Of a DNA stretch of 64,000 bases, positions 44,415-54,559 are shown one piece after another. Position 1 is the stretch's first letter. Each line of letters begins with the position of its first letter. A model generated the notes under the pieces. The model ran no database searches. It was given only the letters and a program-made list of their open reading frames with translations, and was not told where the DNA came from. The stretch comes from Nemania diffusa. Taxonomy: Eukaryota > Ascomycota > Sordariomycetes > Xylariales > Xylariaceae. Both the position numbers and the translations under genes were made by a program. Location: the NCBI GenBank assembly GCA_038501195.1, contig JBBPUQ010000002.1:1612001-1676000 (forward strand). Reading direction: 5' to 3'.

Positions 44415-46485
44415 CTATTCCTCTTCGTCGAGCGAGAAGAGAACGATTTCGCCCCGATCATTGCGACGCATACGCAGTGACCTCCATAGTTCCTTCTCCT
44501 CCATCCCCTTGCTGAGGCTGGTACCTGATGATGTACGCTCACGGTGGAAGCGCTTCAAAGCTTTATTTACGCTGCAGCCTCGCTCACTCTCCGGCCCCTT
44601 GGTACACAAGCTCAAGAAGAGATCTGACCGAGGGCGGTAGACGATTAGGGCACCGCTCTCATCACCATTTTCATCGCTCGACTTGGCCCGATACTCAATA
44701 AGCTTCGGCGCCTTTTCGGGAGTAGAGTGGCGATGAGTTCGGCGTTTCTTTTCCTGCCTTTCCGACGAGCTCTTCCGCTTCTTGGAGACTTTTGATTTCG
44801 AGTTTCCAGACATGAGCGCTTTCAAGCTGCTTCCAAAACTCTCTGTCCGTCTAGGCTTGGACGACTTGGAATGCTTCTTCTTTTTGATCGAGCCTGTCGG
44901 CGAAGGTTCCGCGACGTCACCCCCAGAATAATCCGGAGACGGCGGGAATTGCGCCGGGCGCATCATACGGTTGAGGCCACCGGTTAGACCACTGTGCAAA
45001 ACCGGAGGTGCATCTGTCATGACCTCGTCGTTACGAATGTCCAGTGCGGCTGGGCTGGTCTCAATATGCAACCGCTTTCGTTTCTTATCCTTCTTAAGCT
45101 CACGCTCAGCATCCTTCGTCTTCTTTCTGTGAGCTTTGGGCGCTGGTGTCTCATAGGTCGTAGCATATTGACCCATCGCACCATCATCAACCATATAACC
45201 AGATTCGTCGGCATCCTGGTCAAATCGTATCAGTTGACGACCTCCTCCGTACCCCGCGGCGGGAGTTTGCTGTGATGGAAAATTAATATTTGAGCCATTT
45301 GGGGTTGCCTCTATCATGTAGCTGAAGACGTCGACATTCGCCTCATCGGCAGCAACTGGAGGCGGCATAGATGCCATAGGCGTCATGATATTGTACGGGT
45401 TGCTGCCATCCACTTCTAATTCACGGACTTCGTAGTCCTGGTACGTTTCGTATTCCTCCGTCGCATCCTCAACGTATGCTCGATGTGCCATATCGTCTTG
45501 ATTTAATGGTGTTTCCGTTTGATTGGGCTTTTGCCGTTTGGGTTTGTAGAGCGCGCCTTGATATTTTTGGTCTTCTGTCATACAGCTCTATATAGGTGTT
45601 AGGAATATAGGAGAATGAGTCGATAGGAGGGTTGTGACTTGATTCGACCTACTGTGTGGGAACGATATTCAATGCCAGGGAAATGGACCATACAATCGAT
45701 GCAGGTAAAAGTTGCGCCTCGACAACGATTTCTATGTGGGTCGAGCTTCTTCTTCGTTAAGACATCACCACATTCCTGTGGATCAAAAGGGCACAGTTAG
45801 ATTAGGTATACAAACGAATGGCAAGAATGATAAGAATGGAACTAAGTATGTATGCAGACAAGCTGGACGAAAGAGATGAATACAATTGGGTTTAAGGGGG
45901 GTGTGAGTCTGTGTTTAGTCGAGTTGGAGGGGCGGAGGGGTGAAATAGGTCAGGAGATGACGACGGTTCAGGTGGTTTGCTTCATGGGACGGGATGGTAT
46001 GGGAAGGCCAAGGGTAGGCTAGGGGCCGGGTCGGGGTAAGGTCACAGCGCCAGTGGCGTTAGCGCGCGAAGAAGGGGACAGGGAAGGGGCCAGAAATGGC
46101 AGATCAATGTCCAGGGGTTTGACGAATGGCAGGTGATCAACACTGGTCAATAAATAAATACTGAAGAGTGGAGGTAGGGATTTGGGGGTGGGTGTGCTGT
46201 GGGTATGGGCGTGTGGGTGCGTGTTCAAGCTTGAGGACGGGGGGTACGGCAAACACGCAACACACAACAAGGCAGTGTTATGCGTGCTGCGCGGTTACGG
46301 AGGTATTGCTTGTGATCAATCATCGATCAATAGAGACAGAGAGAGAGACTGATCAGTCTAGGACTCTACTGCGTACATAGATAGGCGTTGGGTACAGACG
46401 GATAGAAGGGGAGAGAATAGAAGCGTGATGTCAGGCATTCCTTCGGCTTATTAGATCGACGTACCTCGCAAGAAAAGGAAACCAT
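44415..46485 (-). CDS. LYAR-type C2HC zinc-finger nuclear protein
   Basis: The downstream 1.2-kb frame alone looks anonymous, but upstream exons reveal the family. Exon 1 is 46465-46485 (MVSFSCE, 21 nt), exon 2 is 45653-45775, and exon 3 is 44415-45587; total 438 residues in frame. The spliced N-terminus reads CEECGDVLTKKKLDPHRNRC, then FTCIDCMVHFPG and YRSHTSC, which are the two LYAR C2HC zinc fingers, followed by MTEDQKYQGALYKPKRQ. The remainder is disordered and lysine/serine-rich with nuclear-localisation-like KKDKKRKR and KKKKHSKSSKPRR runs. LYAR proteins are nucleolar and linked to ribosome biogenesis. The first intron is 689 nt, exceptional for this window. Confidence 0.85.
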
Positions 46486-48760
46486 TGTTCCTGGATGGTC
46501 TAAGACAGCTGTAACCCTGATTGGACAGAATTCCCTCAGTGCGCGTTGTCTAAGGTCGTGACCGGCTACCTACTACTGTGTAGGTGAAGGCAAGTTTAAT
46601 GTTGATGCACTCGGGTGTGGTGTACGCAGTGCCTAGAGTCGCAGTACGTAGGTAGGTGGTAGGTACAGAATCCCGTGATGGTCAACTGACTTGGGAGTCT
46701 GACGACGACTATACCTACCGATGTGAGAGTACAGGTGCCCCCGTCGCTTTATAACCCTACACCAGAAAGCCAAGGTCCCCGAAACCCTCAATGCCTGAAA
46801 ATAGCCCGTGTCCGTTGGGCTCTAGTGGACTGCCTGCTCTTAATACAGGGTATAGGTAGTAGTAGCCACTGTCCAGAGGTATACTCGGTACCAAGAGATA
46901 GGAAGCTGACGCGGATAGAATGCTTTATCCGTATCAGGTGAAGAAGAAGCCCAAGCAAGGGCGTACGAGTGCCAATCGTGGCGTGTATACTCCGTACGAT
47001 GCGCGTCTTCGCGTCACGCAGCAGGTTAAATTGCACTCGTAGCACGCGAGGTTCTGAGCTTCAGCCCTCTTGGCTGAATATTGCGTTTGGAGCTTTGTAG
47101 CGGGGACTTAGCACATGGGTTTCCTTTTCAGGCCTGGGGTTATTTGTGCAACACAAAAAGCTGGATGAAAATAGGAATAGGAGCGCTGAACACTGGGGTG
47201 CCGTGGGTACAGCTGTGCTGTACTTGGTGGCGTTCTCAGAGCCCAGAAAGCAAGGCCCGATGATAAAAAATGTAAAGTAATTGTGATGAGTGTTAAACTC
47301 AGCAATTGAGTACAAGTGCAGAGTACCTATGCTACCGCTGTAGTAGGAATAGCAAGTGTTTTTGTTTTTGTTTTTGTTTGTGCCTCAATTTTTCATGCTC
47401 TTTTTTTTTCCCCCAGTAGAACCAGCGAGGCGTTCGGTGCAGAGATTTTGCTGGGTTGGGCTTGGGTCTTGGGTCGGGCTGGACCGTCATCCCAGTGCAG
47501 GTGTTGGCAGGTAAACTGGGTGCTCCAACAGACAGATTGTATTCTGTAACAACTTATCCTACCCCACACCCCCCCTGCTAGGATCGCCTTAACACCTCCC
47601 CATACCCTCCAAACTCAAACCAGTACTCAAACACTATTCAAACTACCTACCTAATCAAGAGATACAGTATACGCGTAGTAGAAAGAGTGTGGTATGCTAT
47701 ACCTATATATTTAACCCATGCGTACGTATGTTGTTACGCCGTCAATCAGCCGACCCCAGAGCTCTGCCCAGAGGTTCAGATATTATTCAGGAATTCATAG
47801 TGTACAACACTCAGCCCCGATTGGTTAGGCCATCTCCATATTGTCAGTTCATCTCAATCAAACAGGTGGGAGGACTAGCAACCGCACATGACCTCTTGTT
47901 TGATTTGATGTCATTAACGGACCTTATCTATGTAGTATACCTACTATTTAGTGTTCACATATGTAGAGAAAATTGGCGACGGGGCTCGACGATTGAATTA
48001 CCACAAGTACAGATAGCTATAAAGCCCTCATTCCCCGACTAGAACCCCAACGACGTCAACAGGTTTCCAGCTCTACTTACTGTACATCTTTCGTTGGTTA
48101 GAACTTCGACCCTGCATTATTTTACGAGTTTCAGCCGACAGACTAGTCGAGGGGCACCGCTCGGTTTCCTATTTAAAGTAATGTCCATTTTAGGAATGCG
48201 GGACTAAAACAGCGGGAATCCTACACGTACCTATCTATCGGTAATACCTTAGGTACTTGCTATCTATAAGTACGGGTCAGCTGGGAACGAAATTCAATAC
48301 AGGCATCTAGAGACCAATCTAAATCAACCAAAAGAAATAACACCAGGCGATGAAAGGATGGAGAGATGTCTATTGTGAAACAATGGGATAGATGTGAACG
48401 ACACGCCCTTGGCAAAATACCTGAAGCGGAGTGATGCACGAAGGAGGCCAATCAAAACGGTTCCCAACTATTTCTAATTTAGCACGGTACGAAGGATCAC
48501 GAACTGTCGCGCGCGACTATTTCTCTATCCTCGACGAGTGTGCAGACGTGCCTACATAAGTAGGAAAACATATAAACTGGCAGGTCTCGGTGATTTCCTC
48601 TTAGTAACTCTCCATATATTTCGCAACCTACATTATATACAATAAGTATATTTCAAGTGACTCTTAATAAATAAACATAAAAGAAAACTACCCCTGTTTT
48701 TTTTTTCCGATTCACACTCTATTGAACCAACCCCTTACTTTAGCCAAACAACTAAGCTCA

Positions 48761-49010
48761 AGGTACATATAGAGGTACCACCTGCTCTTACAAGATCAGA
48801 TGCCTACATATGTATATAATAACCAATTTACACCTTTTATGTAAGCATTGACTCTATAGGATTCGATATTTCATGACTTCCACTAAAAGTGACCCAGTCG
48901 AACAGCTGTAGACGTACGATAGGCTCGCTATGTAAGCACATAGACATACCTACCTAGCTAGGTGCTCCAGGGTGTCCTAGGTACCTACCTCCTATCTATC
49001 CATGATAGGT
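48761..49010. repeat. TACC/GGTA palindromic tract
   Basis: The words CCTACCTAGCTAGGTG and CCTAGGTACCTACCTCC form overlapping inverted repeats. Confidence 0.55.
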
Positions 49011-49639
49011 TCCCACCCGCTTAGGGCGCATTCTCGTACAAGCATAACAATCCTGGTCAATCGCATTACAAAGTATAGATAGCTCCCGCAACCCCGTTTC
49101 ATCGACATGGATCGCTTCCGCCTCCGAGTTTTCTGTTTTCTTCAACACCTAGACATACATACTTAGATATAATGTGGGTAATTAATTAGGTGTATTAAGA
49201 CGACCAAGACCACGACTTCAAACGTTCCGCAGCAGTCTACCAGTGACAATTCACCCCAATATTGGATCCAATTTCTACTCCTCTTTTCCCGCATGAACAC
49301 GTACACGTGTCGAAGTGCTGTATCTGGAGAGTGAAGTCGGGATTGGTGCCAAGGTGGGTTCCATGGTTGTTGTTCCCTTGCTAGCCCTGCCCGTTTCCAT
49401 TCTTGCCTCCAGCTTCAACCGATGGAGGCAGGGTACCTGCTCCGTACAGTACCTACTGCATAACGGCCTGTTGGGCAAGGGGAGAGAGAGAGCTGACTTC
49501 AATGGAAGGGTTTCCCGTTGCAGGCAGTATTGCTGCACAGCAGATACTGTATCAGCTTGTACAATACAATAAATACTCTGTACAAGTAAGCCAAGCACTT
49601 GCACAACTGGGACATAGGCATAGGTCCATAGGAGCCAAC

Positions 49640-49740
49640 TCGAGACACCCACCTACCCGCGATACCTACCTACCTGCAGGCTAGGTTTCTACCTACCTAG
49701 CCTAGACTGGTAGCGTACTATACCTACGTATAGGCTTACC
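49640..49740. repeat. TACC/GGTA tract upstream of bem46
   Basis: Runs of ACCTACCTACC and CTACCTACCTAGCCTAG occur about 100-160 bases before the bem46 start codon. Confidence 0.55.
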
Positions 49741-49801
49741 AGGTTCCTCCTATTTCCTTCTAGTAGTCCTCTTTTTTTTTCTTTCTCTTTGGTACTCAGA
49801 C

Positions 49802-51204
49802 ATGTCTCCTCCGGGAGCCTCAATGTCACAGCAGACCTATCTGCAGCAGACCGTCTCGCTGCTCAGCACCGTCGCCGGCTACATGCGTCTACCGGCGTTG
49901 GCGACTTCGGTATGCCTCTACGCTCATTGTCTTTCCGGTCAAGAACAGCCTCTACACCAGCCTCGTCCCGTAGTTCGTCCTTGACTCGGGTCTACCACCG
50001 CGCCCAGTCCGCCATTGCAAGTCGTCGCCGTGCCGCGGCTGAGCTAACTGAGGTCGCCCAGGGTATTGCTGCTGTTTTGACATCGCTCCTGTATTTCAAG
50101 CAGAAGTAAGTAGTCTGCCCACTGTCGTACAGCCCCTGGTGCCGTTTGTGCCATATGACATCAGAGAGAGACAGCATAAGCTGACCAGTCTTATCCCGTC
50201 ACCAGGACTTTAATCTATCCCTCTCATATACCCACGAATGCTCGAACGGAAGTGCCTCGACCCTCGCAATTTGGTCTCAAGGACTTTGAAGAACTATTCA
50301 TACCAACCAACGATGGCGAGAAGTTGTCCGCTTTCTATATCCGCGGGCCGAGGCGTAGTCGGTTCGCCGACTGTACCGTCATAATGTTCCACGGTAATGC
50401 AGGCAATATTGGCCACCGGCTGCCAATTGCTCGCATGCTCATCAATTCGATTGGTTGCAATGTATTCATGCTCGAATATCGAGGCTACGGCCTATCTACA
50501 GGGGAGCCCGACGAGAAAGGCATCACGTTGGACGCTCAAACCGCTCTAGACTATCTGCGAAGCCGAGCGGAGACAAGGAGTCACAAGCTCATAGTGTACG
50601 GGCAGAGCTTAGGAGGAGCTGTTAGCATTAAGCTTGTTGCAAAAAACCAGCACGCGGGTGACGTTGTCGGGCTCATCCTGGAGAACACTTTTATCTCGAT
50701 GCGAGCCTTGATACCGTCGGTCATTCCGCCAGCCAAATACCTGACTATGTTGTGTCATCAGGTATGGCCCAGTGAGTCTGTATTACCAACCATTACCGAA
50801 GTCCCGATCTTATTTTTGAGCGGCTTGCAAGACGAGATCGTCCCGTAAGTCGTCATCCTTACCTGTCCCACAGCATACGGAGTGTGCCTGCTCTTATGAT
50901 GACTTAAACAACCATCCACAAAACCTGAGTCCTATTTTGGACATGGATTATATTTTTGTTTCCTGATTTATGGGCATACCATTACATATTAGATGCATCT
51001 CTTACGTGAGCCCGACTTATATACTAATCAATCATGCGATCTAGACCTTTCCACATGCGAAGACTATACGAGGTTGCCACGGCCCCAACCAAAATTTGGA
51101 AATCCCTGCCGAGTGGCGATCATAACTCTAGTGTTCTAGAGGAGGGTTACTTCGAGGCTATATCCGACTTCATCTCCAACGCTGCCGGGAGCGAGAAACT
51201 ATGA
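49802..51204 (+). CDS. bem46: Bem46-family alpha/beta hydrolase, membrane-anchored
   Basis: Exons 49802-49909, 50062-50105, 50206-50844 and 51045-51204 give 316 residues. The short 44-nt second exon completes a hydrophobic N-terminal anchor (GIAAVLTSLLYFKQK) followed by TLIYPSHIPTNARTEVPRPS. The hydrolase core has VIMFHGNAGNIGHRLP (oxyanion region), EYRGYGLSTGEP, the nucleophile elbow YGQSLGGA with the catalytic Ser, FLSGLQDEIVP with the acid, and PSGDHNSS with the catalytic His. Bem46 is conserved from fungi to animals (ABHD13); in Neurospora it is linked to the plasma membrane, ER and ascospore germination. The last exon was not evident without splicing the 200-nt third intron. Confidence 0.92.
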
Positions 51205-52983
51205 TCACATTGGCGTTACGGACAAAGGGTAAACAAAGTTGCATAATATGGGGTGTACTCTTGGCTTTTGTTTTTCCCTTTGTTTTGGCAAGCATGACAA
51301 GTCTCAGCATGGTTAATAGGATGACCTAAGTGCATGAGCGTTTTTCACCCTAAGATACCCTTCCTACCACGTCAATGACTTGGTTTGGATTTTATCCTGT
51401 AGAAAAAAATGATTATCTTTGTACTCGCTTTTGTATGCTCATGACTGTAACACCATCGAAATGTCGAGCGCACACCACAGGATGGTAACACTTCTACAAT
51501 CATTTGTGAGATATTCATTTTTAATAGCAATTTAAATAATTTATGTAATTAGACCACACCATCCTCTATTATCAGCCCACCAGGACACCAACAGAGAAAA
51601 CACCATCTACGCAATACGTTACCCGCGTCAAGTTCCTCATAGTCAAGTTTTGATATCTATAGATTTGAAACAGCCACCTTAGCACAGGATTTGTAAGGTG
51701 ATGAGGTCAAGTAGAGAAGTATGCAGCGCATTAAAAGCCTAGCGCATGGAGTGGCGCTGAATAGGTCCTTCTTCACAAGGATTATTGTTTAACTAGCTGA
51801 GACTATTCGATTTATTAGGCGATAATTAAGCGATAATGGTGTAATTATAGATATGCATGTGTTACAACAATAAATAGATGTCAGCACGGATTCACAGCTC
51901 GGGCTCTATTCACAGGGATGAAGGTAGAAACACCTGTATAACTAGCTAGTCAGTAGAATCATGGGAGAGTAGCGTTTTGTATACAACAGAAGTAGGGTAT
52001 GGTATTATGAGGAAAAGCCACAAGAGAATAAACCCTATTTCCTTACTGCAATGAATATCTTAAGACTAAGAACTAAAGGAAAGCGTAAGGGAGTTTATTG
52101 GGAAGCCTACTAATTATGCTGAGAAGAGCTCTGAAGTCTCGCTGCGACGCAAGGAGTCGGCGGATCGTCTTATTGTCTGCGTCTTCCCGATATAAGCCAA
52201 TTCTCGATGCCTGACTCGTGTCTAGCTCAGCTAGAATTATTTCCCCGCGTGACATCTAGGAGCTCTTTAGTATATTTGTCGACACTATGGTCTCTCTATG
52301 AGGGGTCATATCTAAAGACCTTGTGTCAAGGTCAAGTGGTAACCATATTTAGGCCTGTTCGAACCACTAAGTGAATTCGCTTCTACTTCTTCAAGATTAT
52401 TGTCCACCGTAGCAATTTCGGCACAAAAGATCTAAGTGCTGGTTGTAGCACGTCCGCTTCTATAAACGAGTCTCCCGAGCTGCGGCGTTTGCTACAGATA
52501 ACGCCATGTAACCATATAGGCTCGCCCCCGCCCTATGTTTAAATATAATCCCCAAGAGACAAGGCAATGACAAAGTTGTTAGCAATACTATATCAAACGA
52601 TGGCTGATCCCATGCTGAGGTGGGACTAAAGAATTACATGAGAAAAGCGCGAGCGTCAATTGATGTACACTGACTAGAGCGAGAATGAGAATGCGGATAC
52701 TGTTTTACACAAACTTCGTCTTTTTTTGCGATTCTCGCCGAATTCGGCTCAACCAACAACTCCCGCTAGCTAAATCCACGAAGAAAGAGAGAGACTTCTC
52801 ACGCATTCTGATTCTTTTTGGTATGAGCTCCCCCTTGTATGCGGATTTAATGAGTAGGACTGATGATCCACCGGGATAATTACGTTGATGCTGAACCTGC
52901 CATTTCAGACCCGCGTTCCGTATGTATTCGTATGCATGTATGTGTATGTTTATGTCCCGTCGTGATGAAAAAAGAAAAACCCT
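51205..52983. other. AT-rich gene-poor region
   Basis: The 3' flanks of bem46 and the mitochondrial-type gene lie here. The 60-residue frame at 52073-52255 and others have no motifs. No repeat family is recognised. Confidence 0.5.
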
Positions 52984-53844
52984 CTATTTCCGTTTCCGCT
53001 CCGCGGCGTCCATTTTATCCTCCAGCGTCTTCACATAAGCATTCAATCGTTGGCAAGCCGCCTGCAGCGCCTGTTTTGCAGTCATTCGTTAGCAAGAATT
53101 CCGACCGGGTATATCGCTTGCGATGGACGACAAGGGATTTTGTCGAGGGGTAGAGAAGGAGCAGATGGCGATGATGTGCTAAGTGTGCGAAGGATGTGAA
53201 TGGGTAAGGATTCTTCACTGAAAAACATCGCAAAGAATTGGGAACCGGCGCCGGTTGAATGACGCGAGGTCCCCTTTCCTCCTCCCTCTCCAAAATCAGG
53301 AGGCCAGGCAACGACAAAGCGGATTAATCAAATGCAATAACGCACATAGATGTCTTCCGTCAATAGCTCGTTCGAGGCCTTGTAGTCTCTCCTGTGTGGA
53401 ATATTCGTTAGCGACGGTTCAATGGAAACAAGTCTAGCGATGATAGAAAGTTCGGGTTGTCCCTCCCAGTCCAGCTCACGCCCAATTTGCGCGGTGAAGA
53501 GAATAACCAAAACAACCCGGAGAAGAAAAGGGGAAATATGTAGGTTGGACTAACAGGGTGTAGCCGTAGACACCGCCGCCGGCGAGGGTGGAGCCTAAGA
53601 GGAAGCCGAAGAGGCTACGCAGAAGCAAGGCATTAGTTAGCTGATCGTACGTTTGCTCACGTTTCTTCAAAACTCACCCTCCGCGAAAGGCACCAATGGG
53701 TTTGCGAACTGGCAACGCCGCGGTGGCATCAACAAGATTTCGTGGCGTCGCGTGGAAGTTGCGGGCTACAAGACGCATAGGGATGGAGGTCGTGGAGGCC
53801 GCGAGCACACTTCGGGCCCCCGTAGATACGATCCGCGCAGCCAT
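52984..53844 (-). CDS. Small mitochondrial single-pass protein conserved in ascomycetes, four exons
   Basis: Four exons (53678-53844, 53555-53614, 53346-53391, 52984-53070) join to 119 residues. The N-terminus is Arg/Ser/Ala-rich with no acidic residues until about residue 41 (MAARIVSTGARSVLAAS...RNFHATPRN), a mitochondrial presequence, with a likely cleavage near NFHAT. One glycine-rich hydrophobic segment follows (GLFGFLLGSTLAGGGVYGYTL), then the conserved helix DYKASNELLTEDIY and a C-terminal coiled-coil-like helix ending in ERKRK. I have seen this layout in uncharacterised fungal proteins, but no function is established. Two middle exons are 60 and 46 nt, and the third intron is 275 nt. 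Confidence 0.8.
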
Positions 53845-54559
53845 TGTGTTTTGGTGGTAGAGTTTGGTCGATGTTGGGTCGGAGGCAGGAATGGTGGCGA
53901 GGAAGAAATGGGGAATCGAGGCGCCGACGAGGTGGCCAGAAATTGAAATCAGATCAACGTATGTTGCTGACAGGTGAATGTATACTGCCTACTTACATAT
54001 ACCGTACCGCACCTTTGTACATAGACTGCCTACCTACATATATACCTTAAGTTATGTACTTAACCTACCTAAAGAGTACCTACATTGGATTGCCCCTGAT
54101 CGGTAAACCCGACACCCCAATCAGCATCGCCTCACAGCGCATTTACTAGATACCTACATACTCTGTGTACATAGTACTACATAGTACTACAACATTAGGT
54201 AAATATCAAGTATTACTATACATCACGTTACATTGAAAATCTCTGTTGTCCCTCGAGGTTGCAATTGACCCTGCTTATGCATGCAGACACTTGTATTCAC
54301 ACTGCATTCTTAAATTTACCTACATGTAGGTACAGAGTATACCTTAGACGCCAAACCAGGCTTAGCGTATCCGCCTCTTTTTGGTCCTATTCGTTGTTCC
54401 GCCACAATCAAGACTAACCATATTCCGTACTTTGTTTACCCTTGAGTATTGAGATACTTACTTATTGCAAGGCCTGCGCACGGCTGCCCGAATAAAAAGT
54501 ACGCGGCCCCCGGCTTAACATATTTGCCTCAAATACAGTAGATCAATGATATATGAATT
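53845..54559. other. Divergent intergenic region with TACC tracts
   Basis: No gene is supported. The stretch 53984-54345 is filled with ACCTACATA, TACCTACC and TAGGTAC words and a duplicated ACATAGTACT. Confidence 0.55.

Larger units (their letters stand above)
46486..49801. other. Long gene-poor region
   Basis: No gene is supported in 3.3 kb on either strand. Contents include three tandem GTTTTT units near 47357-47374, poly-T/poly-C runs at about 47401-47415, and TACC/GGTA tracts at 48761-49010 and 49640-49740. Confidence 0.5.

Noticed and set aside
52340..52400. Possible tRNA B-box in GTTCGAACC
   Set aside because: The surrounding sequence does not fold into a cloverleaf and lacks an A-box.
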